DNA of 64,000 nucleotides from Cristatella mucedo (GCA_009760855.2 WPIO01000001.1:3986001-4050000), one strand, 5' to 3'. Positions 50,625 through 62,225 are shown, counted from the stretch's first letter. Translations and numbers: made by a program. The notes: generated by a model not told the origin, from the letters alone.

Positions 50625-51600
50625 TGTTTTTATTACAAGAGTTGAAGATGCTGACGGTGTTGGAGGAGAAAGGCTGTAATGATGCCTGATTCTTATTCGC
50701 TGATTGCTGCCTTTTTTGCCAAGCTTATCTCACTTGTATCAGCAGGTGCGTTCGATAGAAACCTGTCCAACGAGATTTGTTTCTCTTCCCTTTCATAATG
50801 TTTCTGAAGAGAATTGGGCAAGTGTCATTAAATAGCTCCTTCGCACACCTAGTTGCAACTTTTTCTGGGTGTTTCTTTAAAGTGAAGTCGGAGAAAGTTT
50901 CTCCCGCGTTCCCAACATTTCCTTTGTCTCACTTGTCGAGATAACTTCCTCCGCGTCACCTATTTCCGGCATTGTGCTGCTGCGTCCGTAGCTCATTCAG
51001 CTCCTTCGTTGTCAATTCTTCTGAGTGCTCCCAATAAGCTCGTTGATGTAAACCTCATCCATGTCCAGGCCCGTGGACTTAGCGAGGGACACAATCTCTT
51101 CCACCACTGCCGCTTCAGGCCATAGCTCCTTCCACGCAGAGGTCGAGGTCCTCTTCGTAACACCCTGCCGGGCCGTATCGATAATTCTGAGGCATATCAC
51201 GGTGTTGTAGCGGTTCTTCCAGATATCTCGAAGGGCAGCTTGTGCTCTCCGTCACTTCCAAGCATTGGCGAAGTTCGTGCTTGGTGAAGAGCTTCTTGAA
51301 ATTAGTTCTTAACGTCAGGACCAAAACCCAAATTCATCCAGTCCACAAAGAACTGCCTAGTGACTCGCGCCCGCGGGTTCGCCCTCAAAATAGCCTGCAG
51401 TTTTTCTTTCAGAATCTTTTGTGACTTGACGGGTTTGGGGTGAGTCCGAATGATAAACGAGCAGCGGCTTAATTTTGCAGTCGCCGCTTGCATTGGCACG
51501 CGCAGTGTGTGCGACGGCTAGCCTATTCTTCATGGATTTGTGGCCTGACATCTTTTTTTTCTTCTGCCGTTAAGTCCTACCTACGGCATCTCATTCGAGA
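50365..51600 (-). mobile_element. Tigger/pogo transposon fossil, catalytic segment deleted
   Basis: On minus, in shifting frames: MSGHKSMKNRLAVAHT and NASGDCKIKPLLVYHSDSP; VTRQFFVDWMNLGFGPDVK; NFKKLFTKHELRQCLEVTES; ICLRIIDTARQGVTKRTSTS with AWKELWPEAAVVEE; a C-terminal KKHPEKVATRCAKELFND. These are Tigger (TIGD-like) transposase blocks in order. About 60 residues carrying the DNxPAHP/DDE region are missing between FGPDVK and NFKKL. The 3' end near 50365 (TA, then CAGTGATGCCTTGACTTGCG) looks like a Tigger terminus. A (TA)n tract lies within it. The far end is approximate. Confidence 0.82.
50585..50623. repeat. (TA)n microsatellite
   Basis: About 19 uninterrupted TA units inside the Tigger fossil. 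Confidence 0.95.
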
Positions 51601-51689
51601 AGAGTCCCGTCTCTTAACAGTTGAGGACTTGTGAGATGTATCTTCTGCTGCTATAATTTCAGCACAGGTTTTCAGGTCATCTTTAGCTA

Positions 51690-52620
51690 TATGTATTAGC
51701 TATGGGCAAACCTAGTGTGATTCAGAAATTGGAAAGGCTGACGCTCAAACTTGGCTCTGCCAGCATATCTCCTGCTGAATCAGTTCGAAATCTCGGTGTC
51801 ATGTTCCAAAGTGACATCTCGTTAGACGACCACATCAGCTCCACGATCACGTCTGCCTACTTTCAGTTACACAACATTGCTAAAACTCGGGCTTATTTAG
51901 ATAAGGAAACCACGTTAAAGTTGGTCAATGCATTTGTGACATCCCGTCTTGACTTCTGCAACTCACTGCTTGCTGGCCTACCAGCATGTGCGATCAGGCG
52001 ATTGCAACTGGTGCAAAACTCAGCAGCTAGGCTTGTCTGTCGTGAGCATCGCAGTTGCCACATCACACCACTTCTCGCCGACCTGCACTGGCTTCCAGTC
52101 AAGCAACGGGTCGACTTCAAGGTTTTGACGCTCACTTTTAGGTCACTTCATTCTATGGCTCCAGCCAATCTCTCCGACATACTCCCCCATCAGGCCAAGC
52201 ATCGTACCACCCGCTTTTCGGAATCCAACAGTTTACCAATACCTCGCACAAACCTCAAATCCTTTGGAGACCGTGCATCTAGTTCGTATGCTCCCAAAGT
52301 TTGGAACTCACTCCCGACTTGCTTCAGAACATCCCATGACTTGACCACATTTAAAAGGAACTTAAAAATACAACTATTTAGGACAGCATTTAGTGGGTCC
52401 CTGTGACTCGTCTTTCATGTGCTTATGCTTGCTGACACTGCATGCTGCTACTAACCACACTTGCATGCAGACCCTGTGTATGTCACCCCTAACCATGTTA
52501 TTCATGTTTAGAAAGCATTACTCACGATTCAATCACGTTTCCCTTTGCAGCAAATGTAAAGCGCCTAGAATGAGATTGAGTTCTCCGAGGGGGCTTTATT
52601 AAGTGCATTCTTATAGCTGC
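51690..52620 (+). mobile_element. LINE-B, 5'-truncated, with open 234-codon C-terminal frame
   Basis: The best LINE-B copy. An uninterrupted frame (51702-52406) encodes the post-YADD reverse-transcriptase C-terminus: SVRNLGVMFQSDISLDDHIS, ALVTSRLDFCNSLLAG-type VNAFVTSRLDFCNSLLAG, RRLQLVQNSAARLVCR, LADLHWLPVKQRVDFKVLTL, YAPKVWNSLPTCFR and FKRNLKIQLFRTAFS. The 3' UTR ends in the hairpin tail GCGCCTAGAATGAGATTGAG and GGGGGCTTTATTAAG. The lack of stops suggests a fairly recent insertion. Confidence 0.88.
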
Positions 52621-52854
52621 CTTCATATCCGCTCTTGCTGCCTCACTATGCGCGACAACGGAGGAATGCTGGTCAACTTTTTAAAATTCTTGAATAAGCT
52701 CCGAATGGCTTTAAACAGCTCGCCTGATGACAGCTTGTCCGTTGAAGTGCCTGGGGTCTGCTGCAGCAAATCAGCGTAAATAGTTCGTACCTTCTCGAAG
52801 ATTATAGCCTCCGTCACTGCATCTCCTTCGAGCTGCGTTTTTATCAACCACATC

Positions 52855-52932
52855 ATCAGCAGAGAAGTTAATCTATATTCTGGCGCTTCACATATGCCAC
52901 GGGGCTCGAGCCAGCGATCTAGGGCCATCAAA
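52855..52932 (-). mobile_element. SINE-2, tail half (split copy)
   Basis: AGAAGTTAATCTATATTCTG, GCGCTTCACATATGCCACGG and GGCTCGAGCCAGCGATCTAG are the tail and B-box half of a SINE-2. The head half resumes after the LINE-B piece, at about 53390. Confidence 0.75.
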
Positions 52933-52939
52933 TACATGT

Positions 52940-53388
52940 CTACCGCCCCACCACCCTAAGCATCGTACCACTCACTTTTCGAAACTAATTGTTTACCTAT
53001 ACCTCGTACAAATCTGAAATCTTTTGGAGACCCTGCCTTTAGTTCGTATGCTCCCAAAGCCTGGAACTCACTCCCGACTTGCGGCAGAACATCCCCTGAC
53101 TTAACCGCATTTAAGAAGAAACTAAAAACGCACCTATTTATCGCAGCGTTTAGTGGGTCCCTGTGATTCGTTCTTTATGTGCTTATGAGTGTAACACTGT
53201 GCATGCTGCAACTAACCATACTTGCACGCTGACCCTGTGCACGTGACCCTTAATCATGTTATTCTTGTTGTTTATTGAGCATGCTACCGCTAACCACTCG
53301 ATCGTGTTCCTTTGCAGCAAATGTAAAGCGCCTAGAAAGAGATTTGAGTTTTAGGGGTGCTTTATCAAGTGTAATATTATTATTCACC
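52940..53388 (+). mobile_element. LINE-B 3' fragment splitting a SINE-2
   Basis: ATCGTACCACTCACTTTTCG, TATGCTCCCAAAGCCTGGAA and AAGAAGAAACTAAAAACGCA match the LINE-B C-terminus; the tail is GCGCCTAGAAAGAGATTTGA and an (ATT)n run. Confidence 0.8.
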
Positions 53389-53442
53389 TTGACCTCGGTC
53401 GGGGCGAGCACCTTAACCACTGGGCTAAACTAGCGCTTACGG
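53389..53442 (-). mobile_element. SINE-2, head half (split copy)
   Basis: TTGACCTCGGTCGGGGCGAG and CACCTTAACCACTGGGCTAA on plus are the tRNA-like head, completing the half at 52855-52932. Confidence 0.75.
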
Positions 53443-53717
53443 TGCAGATCGTAGCAGTGCTACGCTCGTACTGATTCGCCAAGTCGACTGCACGCACACC
53501 TTATTCGTGTTTTTCGATATTTTCTGTCTTTAATTCAATGCATATCATCCAAGTCTTCTTCTCAGCACTGTCCTTCGCACGCACTTTCTTCGGATCCATG
53601 GCTGGAAAAATGAAGTTTTGCAAAACAACTGCAAGCACAAATGCGGGCACAACACTGATGCCCCCACTGCGAGCTAACCACTTACACTGAACGAGTGAGA
53701 TACGGGATGTGTTGGGC

Positions 53718-53718
<1 letters not shown>

Positions 53719-53765
<47 letters not shown>

Positions 53766-53822
53766 TATATATATATATTAGATATATATATATATTAGAT
53801 ATATATTAGATATATATATCCG
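53719..53822. repeat. (TA)n and TATATTAGATA tandem repeat
   Basis: About 20 TA units followed by several TATATATTAGATA-type units. Confidence 0.93.
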
Positions 53823-53914
53823 GGCTGCTTACCATCTTTAGAGTCTTACATTAGGAGATGCATACCAAAAAAAGAAAAAACGCAGAAGGTGGGCCCAGAT
53901 GCTGCCACTTGTAA

Positions 53915-54985
53915 TGTAATGTATCTCCGTCAGTAACTCCACAAAGTCATAAAGACCATGTGGGCGTTATGCAGAAGAGTTTTGTATAGCGTACTCACAG
54001 CCTAAGCGGCTTTCGGTACGCATTCGGTAGCCAACAGACTTCGTCTCACGCAACAAAGAGAAAGTGGGAAGCATAGCAGAGTTAGGAGAGCAGTTCAGGT
54101 AGTGAGTAGCATAGAAGTAGCAGTTCAGGACCGCTGAAAAATATGTGCCATAGTCGGCAGTTGGAGAGTAGATGTCTTTGCGTAAGAATTGTGGAAGCGA
54201 GTTCCACAGTCTAGGACCTGCAGAGCTAAAGCTTCTGTCGCCAACTGTCTTTAAGCGGAGGAATGGGACAGCTAATTTATTGTCCACACAGGACCTGAGG
54301 GCGCGAACAGGCTGAAACTGATGCAGCAGTTCAGCTAGGTATGAAGGAGCCAAGCCGTGGCGGGCCTTGTGGGTCAGCGTAAGAACTTTGCTCTGTATCC
54401 TTTGCTCAACCGGCAACCATCCTAGCTCTTCCAGCAAAGGTGACACGTGCTCAAACCGCTGGGACTTGAAGACCAGCCTTGCAGCCATATTCATAGTCCG
54501 CTGTAGTGGCATAATAGCTTTCTTTGGTAGCCCAGCCAAAAGGGAATTACAATAATCAAGCCGAGACAGAACTAAGGAGCTAGTTAAATTTTTTACAGGC
54601 CACTGTGGGAGACAGCTTCTAATCTTGGATAGGGATCGGATGTGATGGCTAGCTGTAGAGGCAGTCTTCTGAATGAAGCTTTTGAAATTGAGGCAGCTGT
54701 CGAACACGACACCTAGATTACGAGCACGTGGTGAAGGTCGCACAATAGCATCACCTATTAGAACAGCAAAGCCTTTTAATCCAGCCACACGCTTAGGGTG
54801 TCCTATGAGAAGCAGTTCGGTTTTATCGTCATTTAATTTCAGGAAGTTTTCCGACATCCAGGATAGAATATCGGCAAGGCAAGCATTCAGTTTCTCAGTT
54901 GCTGCAGCAGATTCCGACGGTTTAAATGACAAATACAACTGAGTATCGTCAGCATAGAAGTGATATTCTATTGTCTCCCAAGACC
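53915..54985 (-). mobile_element. LINE-A, 5'-truncated, with open 323-codon frame
   Basis: The best LINE-A copy. It starts at the YADD region ([17 protein letters not shown]) and reads without stops to 53967: [127 protein letters not shown]. The 3' tail is GACTTTGTGGAGTTACTGAC, then GGAGATACATTACATTAC. Endonuclease and most of the reverse transcriptase are missing, so it cannot move itself. Confidence 0.9.
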
Positions 54986-54989
54986 GTAT

Positions 54990-56640
54990 TGGGCGAGTCT
55001 CTCACATTATTAGATAGCAAGTATCTATAATCGCGAATAATTTCCCACTGCATGAAATTTCTATGCGAAGCTTAACATACAAGTATGCATTAAACGTGGC
55101 GGGTAACTCCTTGGTACAAACCTACCTGACAGACCGGATGACAACAAGAAGTCATTAGACCACATACAGCGACTCAACGTTCATGCTCTTTCATCCAGCC
55201 TGAGCAATGCTCGTTTGACATGGGGAAAAACAAAAGTCAGCGTGGTTCAGGTCTGGGCCGTTTGGTTATCAAGGACAGGTTCAAAGGAAGACAGAAGGCG
55301 GCAGAGTCATTTGTAAGCCCGCGTTGACCGTGAATCTTGCCTCTACGCATGTCTTAATATCTGGTTAGCGTGCTTTACACCATTCTCCGCCCAGTACCGC
55401 CTTGGTCTGTGCGTGTGGGGGCAGTGCGTCGAGGCGCTTTAAATGCACTCATGCATTTTTAGTATTGAATGACGCTTGTCGATAGGTGACGTGAACCCAT
55501 CGCACGTAGACATTATTAGGGTAGCTTCTAGTTTGGTTTATAACCCGTCCCACGTGTCAGAGGATACAGCTCACGTCATTGGAACCTTCGGCCATGTGGC
55601 AGGCGTGCTACATCCTGCGGGCGACTCAAGCACCTTCATGCGGCCTGTGCTGTGGAAGAAGAAAATGAACAGGTGGGATGCAAGTCCAATAGTATTTATC
55701 TGTAGTCGATTGAGCATTGACTTTCGTATATTCGTGTATTCTCTGAGTTGGGATAATTTTTCCGCTCAATACCCGTCCGGAAACATTCTTCGAGATGCTG
55801 TAGGACAAATCTTTTATTAAGTAGCTGTGCAGATTCTTGAGGTTGCTGTCGTCATAGGTCGCCTGATCTGCTCATAACGAAGGTTTTGTTCGCTCGATAT
55901 TGGCACCAGGCTTGATCGGTGTAATCCAGGCCCCTAGGCAGGAGGGCTAGTGGGCTTTAGCCCCCTTGCAGTGTTCAGGGAGCAGGCACTGGCGGGTACA
56001 CCGTCTTGAGCCTCGTAAACATGGTTGCCCGTTCTTACGTTACTCCGAAAGATACTTGGTGGAAATACTCTGGCCCTAGTAGCATTGGTTTTAATAGTCG
56101 GCATCTCTATCAACATAGTGATTTTTAAGCACATTACTCATATGATCTTAACCACACTTCTCTTATCAATGCCTAGAAGATACTATTGTGCCAAACCGCA
56201 TGGTTGTAACAACCGAAAATTAGTCAATGCCCTTGCGACCGACATGTGAAAGTTTTCGAAGTTAAAATACAGCCATATGTATGCAATAATATGTTCATTA
56301 AGAACATTACCGCAATGTTGACACGGGACTCGAAGTTGATATGTGCTTGGGGCTGGCTCTTTAGGATAGGTATCAGAGTATTTTTTCTTCCCACTCTCTG
56401 TACTGGCTACCAAGCTTCCAGGGATAGGCTACCAGGCTTAAAAATCTGCTATTGAGGCTTATTAGGTGCTGTGCCTTAGGAAAGCAGTTTATGTCATTTC
56501 TCTTGATCGGGCCATCACCTTTTTCTTAGGTAGGGCTGAAAAGGCTGGTGCTATGATTCACTCACCACTTTTCTAGAGAGGGGTATAACTCTTTTAGAGT
56601 GGGATTGATCATACTTCCAGAAGAGATTAAGAGGTATTCG
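54990..56640. other. Intergenic, unassigned ORF of 114 codons
   Basis: The only notable open frame is plus 55476-55820. It has no recognisable family and its second half looks non-coding. No other feature seen. Confidence 0.3.
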
Positions 56641-56800
56641 TTTGCTTTTCTCTATATGCGATGTTAAGTGGCTAGAAAGAGATTTAGATCTCTTCGGAGA
56701 GGCTAGACAAATATCTTATTATTTATTATTATTATTAATATATTTATATTTATTGTTATAATAATAATTATTATTATTATTACTATTATTCAAGTCAAAA
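56640..56800 (+). mobile_element. LINE-B-type tail with (ATT)n
   Basis: GTTAAGTGGCTAGAAAGAGA, TTTAGATCTCTTCGGAGAGG and an imperfect (ATT)n run: a decayed LINE-B 3' end. Confidence 0.6.
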
Positions 56801-57970
56801 GCAGGCTTCTGGGCAGCATGTTCGGCTCTAAGCTTTAGACCCTCCCCACATTTTTGATGATGGCCAAAGCCCTTCCCGCCGAGGTGGGTGAGGGTCCAAG
56901 ATGGCTTTTGGCTGCTCGAGGCTCTTGAAAAACGAGGTAGCCAGTTTTTGTTTTGGAGGACTTGAAGAGCGTTTCTGGGCTGTACGCCGTCGGTGTTCAG
57001 ATTCGGGCTCAGATATCAAGCATGGGCTGCAAAGCTTAAGTGGGGCCGTTGAGGAAGCGTTCTGTGAGGCCCTCATTGAAAGCACTATTTTTGAGTGTCA
57101 CATGTGAGAGATAAGACTAAAGCCATTCTGGAGCCCTCCGGCTGCAGGATGGCCTAACGATATCTACTTTTAACATGTCAAACTGGCTAAGATGCTATAA
57201 TTTGGTTAACTACTATGCCCATCTGATACCAACCGTCACAAATTAGTTTCACATCGTTCCATTTAGCCGTGTTGATACTGGTTGCCACAGCCTGACATGG
57301 CAGTACTTCCAGACAAGCAGCACCTACTAAGGAAAAGCCCCTTGAAAAAGTATTGGCAGCTGCAGGTTCTTGTTGGTGACAGATAGTTTGGAAATACTTT
57401 CAGCACTGTCGGTCAATAGTTGGTAGCATTGCACTGTAATCGAGAGCTAAAGAAGGAGACCACATCTGCAATTTCTTTTGACACCCAACCAATCAGTCGT
57501 TTCTTCGTCAGTTGGACCCAAAGCATTTCTCCAGTCGGCTTGCTAAGCCGCCAGATTAGTAACAAAGAGTGTGCATGATTTCAGGTCGAATTGTGTAGCC
57601 CTTCCCTGAAAAGATTTCTGTCTATGGGCCCAACGTATTCAGCAGCTCACTGGCTTCACATGGGGAACAGTAGATGCCATACAGGTTTGGGCTTTATTTG
57701 CTATAGCTGTCGGTATGACACTGGCTACAATTTGTGAGTCTTCATTCAAGCAGTTGGAGTTGTCAGTTTCCAGCCTATGCAGGCAATTTATAAGCAAGCA
57801 GCTTTATACCCATGACCGGCGACCCCCAGCATGCCCTGTCGGCTGTCGGTATTCTTTGCTTGGCGCTTACCTGCATGGCCGTGCATATGTGGCAATCCGA
57901 AGCCGGGTTGGGTGCACTCAGCATCTATCTTTAAATAGTTGCAAAGAATATTACATATTTTCTTAATTAC
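56800..57970. other. Intergenic, nothing recognised
   Basis: Short ORFs only (68 and 85 codons, overlapping on opposite strands near 56.9-57.1 kb). No family resemblance seen. Confidence 0.35.
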
Positions 57971-57974
57971 TAAC

Positions 57975-58665
57975 TATTTCAGCTACATAACATTGCTAAA
58001 ATTCGGGCTTGTTTAGACAAGGATACCACATCTAAATTGGTCCATGCATTTGTGACACCCCGTCTCGACTTCTGTAACTCACTGCTTGCTGGTCGACCGG
58101 CCTGTGCAATTAGGCACTTGCAGTTGGTGCTGTACTCTGCAGCTAGGCTCATCTGTCGTGAGCGTCGCAATGACCACATCACACCACTTCTCGCCGACCT
58201 GCACTGTCTTTCAATCAAGCAGCACATCGACTTCAAGGTTCTGTCACGTACTTTTAAGGCTCTTCATTCTCTGGCTCCAGCCTACCTATCAGAACTACTC
58301 TACCATCAGGCAAAGAATCATGCAACCCGCCGCTCTGACTCGAATCTTTAGCCATACCTCGTACGAGCCTCAAAACCGTTGGAGACAATGCCTTTAGTTT
58401 GTATGCTCCCAAAGCCTGGAATTCACTACTGAAATGCATCACAAATTCCCTTAGCAGGACATTTAAAAAGAAGTTTAAAACGCACCTGTTTATTAGAGCA
58501 TTTGGTGATTCTTTGTGATTCGTCCTTCGTGTGCATGTACCTGCTTACACTTTGCCATGCTGCTTGCGGATGCTACCGCCAAACATTTGGTAATGCTTTA
58601 TAAGCAGCATCTGTAAAGTGCCGAGAGAGCGATTCACTTATCTATTGCTCTGCAGCTGTAACAAA
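57975..58665 (+). mobile_element. LINE-B 3' fragment
   Basis: HNIAKIRACLDKDTTSKLVH, AFVTPRLDFCNSLLAGRPAC, LADLHCLSIKQHIDFKVLSR and LHSLAPAYLSELL, followed by a frameshift and the tail CATCTGTAAAGTGCCGAGAG. Confidence 0.85.
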
Positions 58666-58669
58666 AAAT

Positions 58670-59760
58670 AAATAGGTTGAACACACCTAGACCGGTGACC
58701 GACGGCTCGTTGGATTAGGTTGCTGTGATTGTGCAGCTACTAGGCAGTCCACGAGAATTGCAGCATTAGACTGCAGACATAGATTGCTTCTCGGACAGCT
58801 ACTTTTTTGTTCGTTCATGTTACTAGCACTGACTGCTTCTATTCGAATACTGATTTAAGTGGCTGGGGCGTATTATCGCTATGTGTGCGTGGACGGGTGT
58901 GTGCGAATGCTGACTGAGGGAGTGACTGGTCAGGCTTGACAAAAATGAGAGAGTGTCGGCAAAGCTTATATCAGTAGACGAGGTTGAGGTCGTTGCATGC
59001 TGGTTCTGGTCTGCTTCCTACAAGCCCTGGCACTTGAGAATAAAAGCTGGCTAGTTTGGAGCACTTAAACGAGGAAGGATGCTCGGCTGAACCGATGCTG
59101 CTTCTTTGTGCTAAGTGCCATGACTTTGTATGATTAGGCATGCTTAAGTATGGCCAAAAACAGGTTGCTTAGTCGAAGTAGGCAGCTGCTAACCAAAAAC
59201 AATTTTTTCCATCGAGAAGCTTGTGCTAGAGTAGTCGGCAGATGCAGGTGAAATCGGATGCTCATAAGCTCGGTGCTAATCGGGAAGACAGTAGAGAGGC
59301 ATTTCATCGTTCTTAGACAGCTGTCCCTCCCTTATTAAACCTCACACCATCACTTGTTCAAGCAGCTGGCACCTGGCTTGTCAAGATGTGGTTGGTCACT
59401 TGCATTCAACCAATCAACAAGCAAACAATCTGCACTGTGATTGCCTTTCAGTACTGCATTCTCTGTTGCATTAAAGTTTTGAGGATTATCATCGTGAGAC
59501 CAATGCCAAATTCGATACCAATGCAGAGTTTAAGAAAAACAAGGTGAATATGGCTGACCCCATCAGCTGGACTGGTAGGTCATGAACAGAGACGTCACAG
59601 CTTTCATCATGCTTTTCTTTGACTGAGTAAGGAAGTGAAGCCGGTGTAATTATGTTAGGGAGGTGAATTCGTCACGCCATGTATTATTCTAACAAACAGG
59701 GCTGGTAAATAAGGCCAAGGAGCCGAGTATCTATATATAAGTATGTGCATGTGTTTGTGT
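58670..59760. other. Intergenic or LSG1 5' DNA, unassigned
   Basis: No ORF resembling the LSG1 N-terminal leader was found. It may contain the LSG1 promoter or first exon, but nothing visible supports a call. Confidence 0.3.
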
Positions 59761-59762
59761 AT

Positions 59763-59900
59763 ATTAGCTGATTTAACAGCTCATTTGTGTAGCGACAGGA
59801 GAGCATTAACTGCTATCACCACCACTTGCAGTTGGTAATAAAGGATCGCTCACTGAATGATTTGAACCCACTACTTTGGTCGGTCGTAAAGAGATATGCT
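59763..59900 (-). mobile_element. SINE-1 copy
   Basis: TAGCTGATTTAACAGCTCAT, GTAGCGACAGGAGAGCATTA and TATCACCACCACTTGCAGTT, then TTTGAACCCACTACTTTGG (B box on minus). Confidence 0.75.
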
Positions 59901-60252
59901 CAGCATATTAAAGAGCAGGCTCTGCTTTTTTGTATTTATACAGCTATGTGGAGCTCTTGAATGGACAATAGCTGATCACATTTGTTCCCGTACCTGTTTT
60001 GAACCATGCTCAGCCCCATACAACTATTAGAACACGTATTTTGAATATTGTGCCATCCTTCTTGAGAAATCTTGTGTTGTCCTGTGCATGTTTCCCTGTG
60101 ATGAGCGGTTGTCAGCTTTTATGGCTCATGCGAAAGGTAATTATCAATTCAGTCGTTAATGTATTTGCTTGAATTTTCCCTTTTTGTGATGTGCTTAGTT
60201 ATTTAAATATTAAAGTGCCACTTCAGGGAGATGAATCGTACTTTTTTTGCAG

Positions 60253-60379
60253 CTGCACACCAGTGAAATCAGTGACGGCTATGAGTGGGGACGCCTTAAT
60301 TTGAGGTCTGTTACAGATCAAAACCAGCTTGACGATTTTTTAGCAACTGCCGAGCTAGCTGGCACCGAGTTTACTGCAG
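60253..60379 (+). CDS. LSG1: LSG1 internal exon (60S export GTPase), partial gene
   Basis: LSG1 is a circularly permuted cytoplasmic GTPase that releases the export adaptor NMD3 from pre-60S ribosomes. The exon has acceptor CTTTTTTTGCAG, 42 codons plus one base, and donor GTAAGC. It encodes LHTSEISDGYEWGRLNLRSV, then TDQNQLDDFLATAELAGTEF and TA, nearly identical to the human N-terminal block (DGYDWGRLNLQSV, LDDFLATAELAGTEF). The preceding leader exon and the following exons, including the GTPase motifs, were not found, so the gene probably runs past the right edge through long introns. A single-exon retrocopy is unlikely because both splice borders are clean. Confidence 0.9.
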
Positions 60380-61780
60380 GTAAGCATCCTCATTGCTGAT
60401 TGTGTAGCTGTTGTTTTTGCTCGATTTTTATTTGTTGTGCTTGCAGTGTGTTACACATGTGCTTGTTGAAGATGTACAATTATCATCATTTAAAGCTGCA
60501 TTTACTCATTCTTTTTACGGTTTTGCCACTAGATTCACTGATTAGTGAGTTCCTCTATTTATGGATTTACCAATTCGTGGATGTGCCGATTCCCTGGATT
60601 CTCCCATGCGTTTACTTTTGCCTATTTTCGACCGGTTTTTGGAAGCTGGGCCATCTTGACTAAGCATCTTTCTGGCTTTGGTTTCAGTTGCAGTTAAAAA
60701 GTTGAGTGTGTAAAATACGATAGTAACTGCATAAATTACAGAAATTGTTGACGGCTGACAGTCGAGTCTGCTGTCTGGCCTGATTAAATTCATGTGAGTA
60801 GGTGGACTCGGTCCCTGCCATAAAGTTATCTCTTTGCCCTCGGCTGTTGGTGACCTAGCCATTGGAATGAGCTAGGTGGACAGAAATTTAAATGGCTGTT
60901 TAAAACCCAGCTTAGGACTCGACCCCTACCCAGCCCAATATCATGGCTATCTCCACCTCTAACTGCTTGGCTGGAGGACATTTGGCACTTGTAGCGCTTT
61001 TTTTTAGTGCATACCTCAAAATCCGGCAGTTTGAGTTTAATAAACGTTCTTCTTAGATATTGCAGATTGGCCGTGACCTCTTAAATCTCGGTTGTCAAGT
61101 CTAACCTTAATACTAAATGATGCCCTCCTTTGTATGTAGTGTCCCCTGGCTGACCGGTGCTGAGTACCATTCTTGCCAGTCACTACCACAAGTTAAATGA
61201 TAATCAAATCAAATCACTGTCGATAGAGGGATGTCAATTTTTAAACCTACATACCAATATATACCTCCTACATACAGGTTTATGCAAATAGTAAGTATAT
61301 TCAGGTGCACTTGCGGCCATGTATTTTGCTGAACCCACCTCAACTATGACCGCCTGTCGACTATTGCCATGGGCAGCTTTAAAATCTACCCGGAAGGTCC
61401 AAATGATTGAAATTAATGCCAAAATAAACAAATAGTCCACAACACGATTTATATAACTTGACAACCGCAGCATGAGTGTTATAAGTACTACAGCTAAAAA
61501 TAGGATTTGGCCTTCCGGTTAGCTATCTCTTGGGCTCGCATGGACTCGACGAGTTTCAAGTTGGTTTCAGAGTTAGTATGTTATAGCATGCCAAACCACT
61601 TGCAGTTTGTGCCATAATTCTGATCAGAACCTGCTACTGCAAGCACACATAAAAAGACAGACTTATGGGGAAACAGTAGCACAGCTTTGGCTGTATGTTT
61701 CAAATCATTGTTCTATTGATATATAAAATTAATGCCAAGCACTCTTAATGCACTTGGCACAGCAATATTGTCCATAATGT
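60380..61780. other. LSG1 intron, nothing further recognised
   Basis: Low-GC spacer with short ORFs. A CAG-AAAAG-like acceptor near 60690 runs into a stop within a few codons and is not the next LSG1 exon. Confidence 0.4.

Positions 61781-61781
<1 letters not shown>

Positions 61782-61852
<71 letters not shown>
61782..61852. repeat. (CA)n microsatellite
   Basis: About 35 uninterrupted CA units, the longest dinucleotide run of this type in the window. Confidence 0.95.
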
Positions 61853-61853
<1 letters not shown>

Positions 61854-62154
61854 GCTGGACCGGAAAAATTCATGCACCCTGAGGATCGTCTTACAATCTC
61901 TTGATAATTTAGTTTTTTTCATGGACTGAAGACCAACAAAATTTCATCAGACTATATCATTTTTTTACATAGGTTAGCAATATTTGTAACAAATCAGGAA
62001 AGCTACCGAGCTAGTTATCAAACCAGGTGAAAGGGTGAAGAATATGCGCAACGACCCTGCTTTTGTAGTAACTGGGACAGTTTGTGGCCACCGAAATCGT
62101 CACCATTCTCGACAGATATTATTTTCTAGTACCGTCGAAGCACTGCTAAGTAAG

Positions 62155-62225
62155 ATAACAATAATAATAATACACTTGTTAACGCGCCCCCAGATAACTC
62201 AATCTCTTTCTAGGCGCTACATTTT
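62155..62225 (-). mobile_element. LINE-B tail fragment
   Basis: AATAATAATAATACACTTG, then CAGATAACTCAATCTCTTTC and TAGGCGCT: the hairpin tail on minus. Confidence 0.65.

Noticed and set aside
55476-55820. 114-codon open frame as a gene
   Set aside because: No recognisable domain, and the second half looks like random AT-rich translation.
60690-60712. VKKLSV after a CAG as the next LSG1 exon
   Set aside because: It runs into a stop after six codons and the residues after KL do not fit the family.
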